Assembly: GCA_030428105.1 (NCBI GenBank)
Contig: JAUIBE010000002.1
Coordinates: forward strand, 62,001-126,000
Length of the DNA stretch: 64,000 nt
From: Gammaproteobacteria bacterium
GTDB taxonomy: Bacteria > Pseudomonadota > Gammaproteobacteria > Xanthomonadales > SZUA-36
Direction of reading: 5' to 3'
This document shows positions 53,553-63,747 of the stretch, piece by piece. Under the pieces are notes generated by a model. That model saw only the letters and a list, made by a program, of their open reading frames with translations, was not told the DNA's origin and did no database searches. The position numbers and the translations under genes were made by a program. Each line of letters starts with the position of its first letter. Within the stretch, counting starts at the first letter, position 1.

Positions 53553-54074
53553 CTATTTAAACCAATTGGCCCTGCGATACACCAGGTGATGCTCGGTGAA
53601 CTCTTCACCGTTCTTCATGACGATATAGCCATCGATGTTGTTGGCATCGCGGCGATAGAAGCTGATACCGCCAAAGTGCAAGGCATCTTTTTCCAATGCC
53701 ACCAGCTTGAAATTGATGAAGTCTGGTTTATCTTCCCAGGCGACAAAGTCGCTAGTGAAGTGCTTCACCTTGAGGCTGAGGGTGCCCTCATCGACGGTAA
53801 GCAGGAGAATCTCGTAGAAACTAACCTCGCCATCGTCATCGAAGAGCTTGAACAAGCCCACCATCGATCCTGCGGAGGGCGGGTTCCAGTGTTCTTCGAA
53901 TTTTTTGCCAAAGGCAGTGCCGGTCCAGCTTCCTGCCAGCCAGGCCGCGTCTTCCAGCGTGGCAGCGGGGCGCTCCTCGCCCTCGGCCAACTGGAACGTA
54001 TTCTCGGTGCGCGGCTCGACCGCAGCCAGCGAGCCTGAGAACAACAAGACCAAAACAAACGTTGCAGCTTTCAT
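53553..54074 (-). CDS. Exported DUF6265-type protein
   Basis: 173 residues from the ATG at 54074, with GGAGG upstream. Signal peptide TFVLVLLFSGSLAAVEP. The mature part is a lipocalin-like small beta domain: AAWLAGSWTGTAFGKKFEEHWNPP, SMVGLFKLFDDDGEVSFYE and the end FTEHHLVYRR. This pattern (LAGSW...EHW..P..GSM.G) is that of DUF6265 proteins, whose function is unknown. Single gene, same strand as the OPT gene upstream. Confidence 0.75.
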   Translation of the reverse strand: MKAATFVLVLLFSGSLAAVEPRTENTFQLAEGEERPAATLEDAAWLAGSWTGTAFGKKFEEHWNPPSAGSMVGLFKLFDDDGEVSFYEILLLTVDEGTLSLKVKHFTSDFVAWEDKPDFINFKLVALEKDALHFGGISFYRRDANNIDGYIVMKNGEEFTEHHLVYRRANWFK

Positions 54075-54155
54075 GACAACCTCCAGAAACAAGTGTCGCT
54101 CCTACAGGTAGACGAACATCATCCGCCCATTTCTACATCGCCCTCACACCCACCG

Positions 54156-56147
54156 TTAACGAACGCGCTTCACAAACCAGGCAGCAAACAGCAGGAAGGC
54201 GACGAAGCTGACGATATTGGCCACCCAGTCGGGGCCAAGCCAGTCAAGGCCGATACCCGCCGGGCGCGTGCCCTGGATAAACGCCGCGGCGGCAATACCC
54301 ACGCCCAGCAAACCCTCGCCACCAACAAAACCGGAGCTGAGCAACACGCCTTTGTCGCGCCGGTCGGTGGCTTCTTCCTTGTCCTTCGCGCGTTTCTCCA
54401 ACCACAGCTTGAGCATGCCGCCGAAGAAAATGGGCGTCATGGTGGAAACCGGCAGGTAAACGCCTACCGCAAACGGCAACGAGGGAATGCGGCAAAGCTC
54501 GGCGATAATCGCGATGCCAACGCCGATGCCGACCAGTCCCCAGGGCAGGTTTTGGTCGAGCACACCGTCAATGACCAGCTTCATCAGGGTGGCCTGCGGG
54601 GCAGGCAACTCCTGGCTGCCGAAGCCGAACGCCTCGGAAAGCAGCAGCACGGCAAGACACACGAAGGTAGCCGAGGTGAGCACGCCCACCAGTTCACCAA
54701 TTTGCTGCTTGCGCGGCGTGGCGCCCAGCAGGTAGCCGGTCTTCAGGTCCTGCGAAGTATCGCCGGCAATACTGGCGGCAATGGCCACCACGCAGCCCAC
54801 TGTCAGCGCTGCAGCCTTGCCGTTCATATCAGTCCAGCCCATCACCAGGAATACGCCCGCGGTGCCCAGCAGGGAGGCAATCGTCATGCCCGATGTCGGA
54901 TTACTGGTCACGCCCACTAGGCCGACGATGCGCGAGGCCACGGTGACGAAGAAAAACGAGAAAATCACAACGCACACCGCGGCGACCAGGCGGTGGAACA
55001 CGTCGTTCAACGCGCCAAACGGCGTCGGCACCAGGGTCAACATCAGGGCGATGGCGACTATGCCAATGCCAACGGCTTTCAGCGGCAGGTCGCGGCTGGT
55101 TCGGGGTGTCGCTTCGGTTTGCCCGCCGTTTTCGCCATCACCGACGCGGCTCTTCAGTTCGCTGGCGCCAATGCGGAACGACTGGATCATCACCGGCAGG
55201 CTCTTGATCAGGGTGATGATGCCGGCCGTGGCCACCGCGCCCGCGCCGATATAGCGCACGTAGCGCGACCAGATTTGCGAGGTCGACATCTCGGAAATGG
55301 TCAGCACCGTCTCCGGGAACAACGGTGGCCGCCCCTCGCCCCACCAGGCGATAGATGGAATGATGATCAGCGAGGCCAACAGACCGCCGCCCACCATCAC
55401 CGTGGCGATGCGTGGCCCGAGAATGTAACCGACGCCGAACAGGGCGGGCGACAAATCCATGCCCAGTTCGCCCTTTTTCAGGAACGGAATCTTCAGGTGC
55501 GCTTCCGACATCAGCACCTGGGCCCAACCCGTCAGTGCCTTGTAGGCTGCGCCGGCGCCCAGGCCGATAAACACGTTGCGCGCGTGCCCGCCACCCGATT
55601 CATTGGCGACCAGCACGTGGGCGCAGGCGGTGCCCTCGGGATACGGCAGGTTGCCATGCTCGCGCTGAATCAGGAACCGGCGCAGCGGAATCATGAACAG
55701 GATGCCGAGCAGGCCGCCGGCCATCGCCAGCAGGGTCATCTGCAGCAACTCGGGCTTCAGCCCCCACAGGAACAGGGCCGGTAAGGTGAAGATCACACCA
55801 CTGGCCACGGAACTGGACGCCGAACCCACCGTCTGCGCCAGGTTGGCCTCGAGGATGTTGGCCGGGCGGCCAAATTTCTTCATCACCTGGAAGGCAGCTA
55901 CCGCCATGACCGCCACCGGTATGGAAGTGCTGATGGTCAAACCGGCCCGGAGGCCCAGGTAAGCGTTGGCGGAACCAAACAGGATGCCGAACAGAATGCC
56001 GAAGAACAGCGCCTTGATGGTGAACTCGTCCGGCGCGGCGCTGGCGGGCACATACGGTTCGTAGGTTTCGCCTTCGCGTAAAGGGCGATGGGCGGCTTCG
56101 GGCAGGCGCTTCGGCGCGCCGGTATTTTCACTGACGGTGTCTGTCAT
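54156..56147 (-). CDS. OPT-family oligopeptide transporter
   Basis: 663 residues from the ATG at 56147. About 15 hydrophobic segments fill the protein. Family motifs: FGILFGSANAYLGLRAGLTISTSIP, LPYPEGTACAHVLVA, NPTSGMTIASLLG and GDTSQDLKTGYLLGATPRKQQ. The OPT superfamily takes up small peptides or metal chelates using the proton gradient. Length is typical of the bacterial group. Divergent from the LysE gene. Confidence 0.93.
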   Translation of the reverse strand: MTDTVSENTGAPKRLPEAAHRPLREGETYEPYVPASAAPDEFTIKALFFGILFGILFGSANAYLGLRAGLTISTSIPVAVMAVAAFQVMKKFGRPANILEANLAQTVGSASSSVASGVIFTLPALFLWGLKPELLQMTLLAMAGGLLGILFMIPLRRFLIQREHGNLPYPEGTACAHVLVANESGGGHARNVFIGLGAGAAYKALTGWAQVLMSEAHLKIPFLKKGELGMDLSPALFGVGYILGPRIATVMVGGGLLASLIIIPSIAWWGEGRPPLFPETVLTISEMSTSQIWSRYVRYIGAGAVATAGIITLIKSLPVMIQSFRIGASELKSRVGDGENGGQTEATPRTSRDLPLKAVGIGIVAIALMLTLVPTPFGALNDVFHRLVAAVCVVIFSFFFVTVASRIVGLVGVTSNPTSGMTIASLLGTAGVFLVMGWTDMNGKAAALTVGCVVAIAASIAGDTSQDLKTGYLLGATPRKQQIGELVGVLTSATFVCLAVLLLSEAFGFGSQELPAPQATLMKLVIDGVLDQNLPWGLVGIGVGIAIIAELCRIPSLPFAVGVYLPVSTMTPIFFGGMLKLWLEKRAKDKEEATDRRDKGVLLSSGFVGGEGLLGVGIAAAAFIQGTRPAGIGLDWLGPDWVANIVSFVAFLLFAAWFVKRVR

Positions 56148-56262
56148 GGTTGTTATCGACCGGGATGAATGCCAGCACACAGACTAGCGCAATTCGGCCC
56201 CGGCGGGGGACTGACGCTGGTTCAGCCATCGGCTATCCTTGGCCGACAAGGAGAACTGCCGC

Positions 56263-56886
56263 ATGTTAACCACCTGGCTGGCCGTCGTGGCCATTTGCAC
56301 CCTGGGCGCCATGTCCCCAGGCCCTTCGCTGGCCGTTGTTCTGCGCCACACGCTGAACGGCGGAAGGGCGCACGGCTGCATCGCCGCCATTGCCCACAGC
56401 ATTGGCATCGGGATCTATGCGCTGCTGGCGATGTCTGGCCTGGCCGTGGTGATTACCGCATCCCCCACGGTATTTCGCGCATTCCAATGGGCCGGCGCGG
56501 CCTACCTGGCGTGGATGGGCATTCGCGGATTGATGGCGAAAGCGCCCGAGGACGGCGTTACCAGCTACGCCAGTGCCTCTGGCGCTGCCGCGGGCAGCGC
56601 GATTCGCGATGGTTTCCTGGTGGCCTTTCTCAACCCCAAGATCGCGGTTTTCCTGATCGCCCTGTTCAGCCAGGTCGTTGGCGCCGAAACTTCCTGGCTG
56701 GAGCGTTCGGTGTATGCCGCGACCGCTTGGCTGATCGACATGCTGTGGTACCTGCTGGTCGCGTGGATTTTTTCCACGCCGCTGTGGCTGGCCGCACTAA
56801 GAAGGAACGCGGTGTGGTTTGAGCGGGCGTTTGGCGTGATTTTGCTGGCGTTGGCTGGAAGGTTGTTGATCGAAACGATGGGTTAG
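56263..56886 (+). CDS. LysE-family amino-acid exporter
   Basis: 207 residues from the ATG at 56263, with AAGGAG ten bases upstream. Six membrane helices; the family starts GAMSPGPSLAVVLRHTLNGG and has FLVAFLNPKIAVFLIALFSQ in the middle. LysE/RhtB members export amino acids or homoserine lactones. Single gene; no adjacent regulator. Confidence 0.9.
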   Translation: MLTTWLAVVAICTLGAMSPGPSLAVVLRHTLNGGRAHGCIAAIAHSIGIGIYALLAMSGLAVVITASPTVFRAFQWAGAAYLAWMGIRGLMAKAPEDGVTSYASASGAAAGSAIRDGFLVAFLNPKIAVFLIALFSQVVGAETSWLERSVYAATAWLIDMLWYLLVAWIFSTPLWLAALRRNAVWFERAFGVILLALAGRLLIETMG

Positions 56887-56949
56887 GTTTTTGCTGGTGC
56901 GTGAAGCGCATGCGCATCAAGCCGTGGGATGGGGTGCTTCTTCCGCGAC

Positions 56950-56975
56950 CTTAAATTACAGGGACGTAATTTAAG
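56950..56975. repeat. Palindrome in the LysE-argG gap
   Basis: CTTAAATTAC at 56950-56959 and its exact complement GTAATTTAAG at 56966-56975 around an AGGGAC loop. It is the AT-rich head of a longer structured stretch: about 50 bases on, a GC-rich foldback (GCGGGG...CCCCGC) lies within 57001-57035. The 190-base gap 56887-57076 holds no gene. The whole looks like a dispersed intergenic repeat seen in related genomes, but I cannot check copy number. Confidence 0.6.
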
Positions 56976-57076
56976 AGCCCCATGGACGGGTTTATGCGTG
57001 TCGCGGGGGGAGCACCCCGCCCGCGGCCACACCTCTGCCATCCATGCAACACATCTGCTCCACCAGCGCTGTACAG

Positions 57077-58291
57077 CTAGTACTTCCTTGGGCGCACGCC
57101 GGCCTGGACACGAGATGGCAGGCCTGCCAGGCGCAGGAACCCTTCGGCATCGTCCTGGTTGTAGCTGCCACCGCCTTCCATGCTGGCGATGCCTTCGTCA
57201 TAGAGGCTGTTGGGGCTGCTACGGCCGTCCACTTCGATGTTGCCTTTGTACAGAGCCAGGCGAATCTCGCCGGTCACGTACTGCTGCGCCTGGTCGATGA
57301 AAGCCAGCAGGGCGTCCATCTTGGGGGCGTACCAGTGGCCGTAGTAAACCGCTTCGGCCACTTCCGGCGCCAGGCGGTCGCGCAGGTGCACCAGGTCGCG
57401 GTCGAGGGTGAGTTGTTCCAGCGCCAGGTGCGCGGCATAGAGCAGGGTCATGCCCGGAGCCTCGTACACACCGCGGCTTTTCATGCCCACGTAACGGTTT
57501 TCAATGATATCGATACGACCCACGCCGTTCCGGCCGCCAATCGCGTTCAGCGCGGCCACCAGGGGGTGCGCCTGTAGCCGGGTGCCATTGACGCTCACCG
57601 GAACGCCGGCCTCGAAACCAATGGTCACCACCTCGCCTTCCTCCGGCGCCTCGCGCGGTGACACCGTCATCTCAAAATCGACGATGCCGATACCGTTGAC
57701 CGCGGGGTCTTCCAGCTTGCCGGCCTCGTAGGAAACGTGCAGGCAGTTCTGGTCGGAGCTGTAAGGCTTTTCAGTGGTTGCGCTCACCTCGATGTTTTTC
57801 TCGGCGCAGAAGGCCAGCATTTCCTTGCGGCCCGGGAAGCGGGCGCGGAAGGTCTTGTCACGCCACGGCGCGATCACCTTGATGTTCGGGTCCAGCGCCT
57901 CGGCGGCCAACTGGAAGCGGCACTGGTCGTTACCCTTGCCGGTGGCGCCATGCGCAAATGCGGTGGCGCCAACCTCGCGCGCCACCTGCAGGCAGGCCTT
58001 GGAGATCAGTGGCCGCGCGATAGACGTGCCCAGCAGGTAAATACCCTCGTACTTAGCCTGCCACTGAAGTACCGGGAAGGCAAAGTCGCTGCACAGCTCT
58101 TCGCATACATCCACCACGCGCGCGCTGGTGGCGCCGGTGGACTTGGCCTTGGCCAGGATGGCTTCGCGGTCTTCTGTGGGCTGGCCCACATCGACGTACA
58201 CGCAATGGACCTCGTAGCCTTCTTCCACCAGCCAACCGAGGATTACGGACGTATCAAGGCCGCCCGAATAGGCCAATACACAACTCTTCAC
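57077..58291 (-). CDS. argG: Argininosuccinate synthase ArgG
   Basis: 404 residues from the GTG at 58291, eight bases after AGGAG; a TTG one codon earlier is also possible. Joins citrulline and aspartate with ATP in arginine synthesis. Motifs: VLAYSGGLDTSVILGWL (ATP loop), AHGATGKGNDQCRF and NGTRLQAHPLVAALNAIGG. Full length. No other arg gene is nearby, and no clear ArgR box is seen in the 187-base upstream gap. Confidence 0.97.
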   Translation of the reverse strand: MKSCVLAYSGGLDTSVILGWLVEEGYEVHCVYVDVGQPTEDREAILAKAKSTGATSARVVDVCEELCSDFAFPVLQWQAKYEGIYLLGTSIARPLISKACLQVAREVGATAFAHGATGKGNDQCRFQLAAEALDPNIKVIAPWRDKTFRARFPGRKEMLAFCAEKNIEVSATTEKPYSSDQNCLHVSYEAGKLEDPAVNGIGIVDFEMTVSPREAPEEGEVVTIGFEAGVPVSVNGTRLQAHPLVAALNAIGGRNGVGRIDIIENRYVGMKSRGVYEAPGMTLLYAAHLALEQLTLDRDLVHLRDRLAPEVAEAVYYGHWYAPKMDALLAFIDQAQQYVTGEIRLALYKGNIEVDGRSSPNSLYDEGIASMEGGGSYNQDDAEGFLRLAGLPSRVQAGVRPRKY

Positions 58292-58371
58292 CAACTCACT
58301 CCTGGACCAAATACCGAATAGCGGACGCCGAACTGCGAACAGGAATCAGTTGGGGGCTCGGACCGACGCAA

Positions 58372-58383
58372 GCAAGGCCTTGC
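58372..58383. repeat. 12-base perfect palindrome between argG and the nuclease gene
   Basis: GCAAGGCCTTGC, self-complementary, about 22 bases before the next inverted repeat. Might be a regulator site; might be chance. Confidence 0.3.
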
Positions 58384-58404
58384 GCCGCTGAATCACAACT
58401 TCAC

Positions 58405-58425
58405 GGGAATGTCATGCGCATTCCC
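58405..58425. promoter_or_regulatory. Inverted repeat upstream of the nuclease promoter
   Basis: GGGAATG at 58405-58411 and CATTCCC at 58419-58425, seven-base arms and seven-base spacer, ending one base before a perfect -10 box. Its place over the -35 region suits a repressor or activator site. Confidence 0.45.
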
Positions 58426-58426
58426 C

Positions 58427-58432
58427 TATAAT
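58427..58432 (+). promoter_or_regulatory. -10 box of the nuclease gene
   Basis: TATAAT, a perfect sigma-70 -10 element, about 47 bases before the ATG at 58479. No good -35 is seen at 16-18 bases; an activator at the adjacent inverted repeat may replace it. The -10 box overlaps an earlier ATG at 58431, which argues against that start. Confidence 0.5.
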
Positions 58433-58478
58433 GCAAGGTCAGAATTCACCCCTGTTTAATGTAAGAGAGACGCCAGAG

Positions 58479-61400
58479 ATGACCCCTGCCCTTCGCGCAG
58501 TACGCGCAGCCATCGTTGTTGCACCCCTGCTTTTCGCTTCCATCGCCTCGGCCCAGGTTTCCCTGGTGATCAACGAGTTCGTGGTGGACCACACCGGCAC
58601 GGATACCAACGAGTACGTCGAAGTGTACGGTGCGGCCAGCACCGACTACTCCGGCTTCACCATTGTAGAAATTGAAGGCGATGGCACGAGTTCGGGCTTG
58701 GTTGACGATGGCATCTTCCAGGTCGGCACCACCGACGCGAATGGCCACTGGGTCACGCCTTTCCAGAACAACGTTATTGAGAACGGCACCGTCACGCTCT
58801 TGCTGGTTACCGGCTTTACCGGCAGCGTTGGCGATGACATCGACACCAACAATGACGGCGTCATCGACAATATTTACTGGACCACCATCTTTGATTGCGT
58901 TTCGAGCCATGACGGCGGGGGTTCCGACTTCGGCTATTGCGACACGGTGCTCGATGACAGCCTTGCGCCCGCAGGCTTCCAACCTGGCGGCGCATCACGC
59001 ATTCCTGACGGCACGGACACCAACAGCGCAGCCGACTGGGTGCGAAACGATTTCGACGGCGCCGGCATTCCGGCACTGGACCCGGGCACGCCCGACGACG
59101 GCGAGGCGCTCAACACCCCGGGCGCTGAGAACGAACTGGTGGGCGGCCAGGCGGTTGACCCACTGATCAATGAGTTTGTCCTGAACCACACCGGATCGGA
59201 TGACAATGAGTACGTGGAAATCATTGGCAGCGTTAACGCTGACTACTCTGCCTTTACCATCATCGAGATTGAAGGCGATGTCGGCGGCACAGGGCTGATT
59301 GACGATGGAACGTTTGCGGTTGGCAGCACCGACGCCAACGGCTACTGGACCACCGGCTACCAGGTTAATGTCTATGAAAACGGTAGCGTGACCCTGCTGC
59401 TGGTGGAGGGCTACAACGGCACCCTGCTCGATGATATCGATACCGACGATGATGGCGTGATCGATGCCGTTTTCTGGAGCCGCATTGTCGACTGCGTGGC
59501 GGTGGTTGATGGCGGTGCTTCCGACCTTACCTACTGCGATACCGAACTCGACTCCAGCCTGCCGCCCGCAGGGTTTACCCCCGGCGGCGCGTCGCGCATT
59601 CCCAATGGCACCGACACAGACACGGCCGCCGACTGGGCACGCAACGATTTTGACGGCGCTGGAATCCCGGCGCTCGACCCGGGTTCCCCCGACGCCGGCG
59701 AGGCGCTTAACACCCCGAATGCAGAAAACGCCCTGGTGGCCGGCCCGGCTCCGGAGTTGGTGATCAACGAGATCATGCAGAACCCCTCGGCGGTTGGCGA
59801 TGGCACGGGCGAGTGGTTCGAGTTGTATAACGCCGGCGCCGACCCGGTCGATATCAACGGCTGGACCATTGCAGACAATGGCAGCGACAGCCACGTCATC
59901 AACAATGGCGGACCGCTGGTGATTAACCCCGGCACCTTCCTGGTGCTGGGCAACAATGCCGACAGTGGAATCAACGGTGGCCTGGTTTTGAACTACAGCT
60001 ACGGCACCAGCCACTTCCTCGCGAACGGCGATGACGAACTGGTGCTGCTGGATGGCAGCGCCACGGAAGTCGACCGTGTTGAGTGGGACGGTGGCCCGGC
60101 ATTCCCGGACCCCACCGGCGCCTCCATGGCCTTGATCGACCCGTCCTTCGACAACAACACCGGCGCCAACTGGTGCGAGGCCACCACGCCCTACGGCGAC
60201 GGTGACTCCGGCACCCCCGGCGCAGTCAACGACTGCGATGGCAGCCCGGTACAGTTTCTGATCAACGAGGTCGACGCCGACACCGAGGGCGTTGACGGCG
60301 CCGAGTTCATCGAGATTTACGACGGTGGCGCCGGCAACTCGCCGCTGGACGGCCTGGTCCTGGTGCTGTTCAACGGCTCGGACGATGCTTCTTACGAGGC
60401 GTTCGACCTGGACGGCCAGAGCACCAACGCGGAAGGTTATTTCGTGTTGTGCGGCAACGCAGTCAACGTCGCCAATTGCGACCTGGACGCCACGCCCGAT
60501 ACCGACCTGATCCAGAACGGCGCCGACGCGGTCGCGCTGTTCACCGGTGACGCCACCGACTTCCCCAATGACACCCCGGTGACCACCACCGGCCTGCTCG
60601 ACGCCATCGTTTACGACACCAATGACGGCGACGATGCGGGGCTGCTGCCCCTGCTCAATGCCGGCCAGCCCCAGGTCAACGAGGACGGCGCAGGCAACAA
60701 GGACTTCGATTCCAACCAGCGCTGCCCCAACGGCACGGGCGGTCCACGCAACACCAACACCTACGAGCAGTGGATCGCCACGCCGGGCGAGGAAAACGTC
60801 TGTGAAGTGGTGGTTGGCCCGCCGGTCTGCGGCGACACCCAGAGCGCCACGTTCATCAGCGCAGTCCAGGGCACGGGCAATGTCAGCCCGCTGGAAGGCC
60901 AGGTGGTTGAGATCGAGGGCATCGTGGTTGGCGACCTGCAAGGCGCCAACGAATACGGCGGCCTGTTCGTGCAGGAAGAAGACGCCGACGCCGATGGCGA
61001 CCCGCTGACATCTGAAGGCATTTTCGTGTTCACCAACCTGCCGGCCGACCTGGGCGACCAGGTTCGCGTGCGCGGCACCGTGGTCGAATTCTTCGAGCTG
61101 ACCGAAATCTCTCCAACCACCGACCTGGTGGTGTGCGCCACCGGCGCCACTCCGCCCACCCCGGTGGCGGTGACCCTGCCAATGGCCAGCGACGACGAAT
61201 ACGAGGCTTATGAAAGCATGGCGGTCACCTTCGCCCAGTCGCTGGTGATCAACGCCAACTTCAGGCTGTTCGAATTTGGCGAAGTCACCCTGTCCAGCAC
61301 CCGCCTGACCACCCCCACCGCGGTGGCCGCGCCGGGCGGGCCGGCCAATGCGCTGGCCGACGCCAATGCGCTGGATATGCTGATCCTGGATGACCGCCGC

Positions 61401-63683
61401 ACGGGTGACTACCTGTTGCCACCGGTTATCGGCCAGGATGACACCAACCCGCTGGCCGCCAACAACACGGTGCGCAGCGGCGCGACGGTCGACGGCCTGC
61501 AAGGCGTGATGCACTACTCCTTCGGTTCTTACCGGGTGCAGCCGACCGCGCCTTACACCATTGACGAGACCGCCAACCCCCGCCCGGTGACACCGGACGA
61601 CGTGGGTGGCACCCTCCAGGTGGCGGCCTTCAACGTGCTCAACTTCTTCACCACGCTGGACACCGGCGCGCCCGTCTGCGGGCCGTCTGGCAACCAGGGT
61701 TGCCGCGGCGCCAACAACGCTGGCGAGTACACCCGCCAATTGGACAAGCTGACCACCGCGCTGCTTGGCCTGGACGCCGATGTAGTCGGCCTGGTGGAAC
61801 TGGAAAACAACGCCAGTGATTCGCTGCAGGCCATTGTCGATGCCCTCAACGCAACCCTGGGCGCCGGCGCCTACGATTTCATCGACACCGGCACGATTGG
61901 CGACGATGTGATCAAGGTCGGCTTTATCTACAAGCCAGCCTCGGTAACCCCGGAAGGCGCCTTCGCGGTGCTCGACAGCAGCGTGGACGCGCGCTTTGAC
62001 GACAGCCTCAACCGGCCGTCGCTGGCGCAGTCATTCCGTTCCAACGACAACCTGGCGTTGTTCACCACCATCGTCAACCACCTCAAGTCGAAAGGCTGTG
62101 GCGGCGCCACCGGCGCCAATGACGACCAGGGTGACGGCCAGGGCTGCTGGAACCCGGTACGCACCAGCGCCGCCGAGGCGCTGCGCGACTGGGCCAACGG
62201 CGACGCCACCGGCGTCGGCACCGACAGCGTGCTGATCCTGGGCGACCTCAACAGCTACTTCATGGAAGACCCCATTGAAACGCTGATCAACGGCGGCTTT
62301 ACCTCGCTTGAGTTCGCCTTCGGCGGGCCGGATTCCTACACCTACACCTTCTCGGCGCAGAAAGGCAGCCTCGATTACGCGCTGTCGTCCACCGCGTTGA
62401 CGCCCAAGGTCACCGGTGCCGCGCCGTGGAACATCAACGCCGATGAGCCACTGGCGCTGGACTACAACACCGAGGACGGCAAGCCGGCCAATTTCTATGC
62501 CGTCGATCCCTACCGCACCTCGGACCATGACCCGATCGTGGTTGGCATGGAGCTCAACCCGCCGCAGACGCTGACCATTCCCACCCTGGCGCCGGGTGTC
62601 GAGGCGTTTATCGAGATCGCGGGAGCCGGTGACAAGTGCGGCTTCAGCGCCGCCGAGTTCGTCGACCCGGCCAGCGTCAGCCCGGCGCCGCCGGCCAACC
62701 TCACCTTCCCGTACGGCGTGCTGCAATTTACCGCCGAAAGCTGTACCGCGGGCGCAACTGCCGATGTGAGCATCACCCTGCCGCAGATTCCCGATCTGTT
62801 GGCCTGGTACAAGTTCACCACGGCCACCGGCTGGACCACGTGGCAGTACCAGCTTGCCGGCAACATCTTCACCTACCAGGTGACCGATGGCGGCAGCGGC
62901 GATGAAGACGGCACGGTCAACAGCGTGATTATTGATCCCGCCGGACCGGCCATCGTGGCCGCCGGCGACGAGCGCGCCACCTTCCGCGTGACCAAGGACT
63001 TCGACGACGACAACCCGGCCGAGGTCGAGGTGTCGCTGAGTTGCAACACCGGCCTGCCACTAGAGCAGTTCGCCAGCATCGCCGAGGGCGAGCATGTCGA
63101 GTTCGTGATCGGCAGCTTCACGGTTGGCGAGATGGACTGCGCGGTCAGCGAAGTGGTTCCGGATGGCTACGCCCCGGCCCACAGCGCCGCGCTGGGTGTG
63201 CAGGGCATTGCCGGCAGCGTGGTATCAAGCGACACGTCATGTGACTTCATCGACGTCAGCAATGGCCAGTTCACCTGTGCCATCAGCAACACGCTGGAGC
63301 CGGTGGAAATCATCGTCAACAAGGAGTGGATTGATGACAACCCCGAGTACAACATGCCGCAGTTTGCCTGGGTGGAAGTCCAGTGCGACGTGGCCGGCTG
63401 GCTCGGCGGGCAGTACATCAACCCCAACGGCCCGGGCAAGTTTGTCATCTACCCGTTCCACGGCGGTGAAAGCTGTACTGTCAGCGAAGATCCCGAGGTC
63501 GGCGTACTTGCAGACCTCGAGGATTGCGAAGGCCTGATGGTGGCGCCCGGACAGGACGCCGAGTGCACGGTGGTCAACACCAGGCTGTACGCCGGCATCC
63601 CCACCCTCAGCCAGTATGGCCTTGCCCTGCTTGCGCTGATGATGCTGATGATCGGCGTGGTGAGCGTCAGGCGCTTCGCCTAG
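58479..63683 (+). CDS. Giant exported LTD-nuclease with IPTL-CTERM tail
   Basis: 1734 residues from the ATG at 58479. Order: signal peptide (1-26); two near-identical lamin-tail-like repeats (about 29-421, each starting with LINEFV and holding a Ca-binding [11 protein letters not shown]-type loop); two more lamin-tail domains (424-587 and 590-780); an OB-like ExeM region (about 800-930); an endonuclease/exonuclease/phosphatase domain (1045-1358: [37 protein letters not shown]); a choice-of-anchor-like domain (1364-1487); prealbumin-like repeats (1494-1703); and [15 protein letters not shown] plus RRF, the IPTL-CTERM sorting tail. It probably degrades extracellular DNA at the cell surface. Confidence 0.92.
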   Translation: MTPALRAVRAAIVVAPLLFASIASAQVSLVINEFVVDHTGTDTNEYVEVYGAASTDYSGFTIVEIEGDGTSSGLVDDGIFQVGTTDANGHWVTPFQNNVIENGTVTLLLVTGFTGSVGDDIDTNNDGVIDNIYWTTIFDCVSSHDGGGSDFGYCDTVLDDSLAPAGFQPGGASRIPDGTDTNSAADWVRNDFDGAGIPALDPGTPDDGEALNTPGAENELVGGQAVDPLINEFVLNHTGSDDNEYVEIIGSVNADYSAFTIIEIEGDVGGTGLIDDGTFAVGSTDANGYWTTGYQVNVYENGSVTLLLVEGYNGTLLDDIDTDDDGVIDAVFWSRIVDCVAVVDGGASDLTYCDTELDSSLPPAGFTPGGASRIPNGTDTDTAADWARNDFDGAGIPALDPGSPDAGEALNTPNAENALVAGPAPELVINEIMQNPSAVGDGTGEWFELYNAGADPVDINGWTIADNGSDSHVINNGGPLVINPGTFLVLGNNADSGINGGLVLNYSYGTSHFLANGDDELVLLDGSATEVDRVEWDGGPAFPDPTGASMALIDPSFDNNTGANWCEATTPYGDGDSGTPGAVNDCDGSPVQFLINEVDADTEGVDGAEFIEIYDGGAGNSPLDGLVLVLFNGSDDASYEAFDLDGQSTNAEGYFVLCGNAVNVANCDLDATPDTDLIQNGADAVALFTGDATDFPNDTPVTTTGLLDAIVYDTNDGDDAGLLPLLNAGQPQVNEDGAGNKDFDSNQRCPNGTGGPRNTNTYEQWIATPGEENVCEVVVGPPVCGDTQSATFISAVQGTGNVSPLEGQVVEIEGIVVGDLQGANEYGGLFVQEEDADADGDPLTSEGIFVFTNLPADLGDQVRVRGTVVEFFELTEISPTTDLVVCATGATPPTPVAVTLPMASDDEYEAYESMAVTFAQSLVINANFRLFEFGEVTLSSTRLTTPTAVAAPGGPANALADANALDMLILDDRRTGDYLLPPVIGQDDTNPLAANNTVRSGATVDGLQGVMHYSFGSYRVQPTAPYTIDETANPRPVTPDDVGGTLQVAAFNVLNFFTTLDTGAPVCGPSGNQGCRGANNAGEYTRQLDKLTTALLGLDADVVGLVELENNASDSLQAIVDALNATLGAGAYDFIDTGTIGDDVIKVGFIYKPASVTPEGAFAVLDSSVDARFDDSLNRPSLAQSFRSNDNLALFTTIVNHLKSKGCGGATGANDDQGDGQGCWNPVRTSAAEALRDWANGDATGVGTDSVLILGDLNSYFMEDPIETLINGGFTSLEFAFGGPDSYTYTFSAQKGSLDYALSSTALTPKVTGAAPWNINADEPLALDYNTEDGKPANFYAVDPYRTSDHDPIVVGMELNPPQTLTIPTLAPGVEAFIEIAGAGDKCGFSAAEFVDPASVSPAPPANLTFPYGVLQFTAESCTAGATADVSITLPQIPDLLAWYKFTTATGWTTWQYQLAGNIFTYQVTDGGSGDEDGTVNSVIIDPAGPAIVAAGDERATFRVTKDFDDDNPAEVEVSLSCNTGLPLEQFASIAEGEHVEFVIGSFTVGEMDCAVSEVVPDGYAPAHSAALGVQGIAGSVVSSDTSCDFIDVSNGQFTCAISNTLEPVEIIVNKEWIDDNPEYNMPQFAWVEVQCDVAGWLGGQYINPNGPGKFVIYPFHGGESCTVSEDPEVGVLADLEDCEGLMVAPGQDAECTVVNTRLYAGIPTLSQYGLALLALMMLMIGVVSVRRFA
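58563..59741 (+). repeat. Tandem duplication of a lamin-tail-like unit in the nuclease gene
   Basis: Two units, about 58563-59138 and 59163-59741, encode 190-residue copies aligned end to end, for example [18 protein letters not shown] against [21 protein letters not shown] codon use differs between copies, so the duplication is not recent. Confidence 0.85.
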
Positions 63684-63698
63684 GCCAACGGTAGTATC

Positions 63699-63724
63699 TG
63701 CCCCGGGCGACCTCGCCCGGGGCA
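63699..63724 (+). terminator. GC-rich hairpin after the nuclease gene
   Basis: Perfect 12-base arms TGCCCCGGGCGA and TCGCCCGGGGCA around two bases, 15 bases after the stop. No T run follows. Likely terminator between the nuclease and pirin genes. Confidence 0.6.
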
Positions 63725-63747
63725 CTGCGCTCTGCTATGGTTCAGCC

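Noticed and set aside
58563-59741. CRISPR-like or tandem DNA repeat array
   Set aside because: The periodicity comes from a protein-level duplication in one reading frame, with diverged DNA.
58995-61739. 914-codon open frame on the minus strand opposite the nuclease gene
   Set aside because: Val/Gly/Ala-biased shadow of the long nuclease gene, with no recognisable domain.
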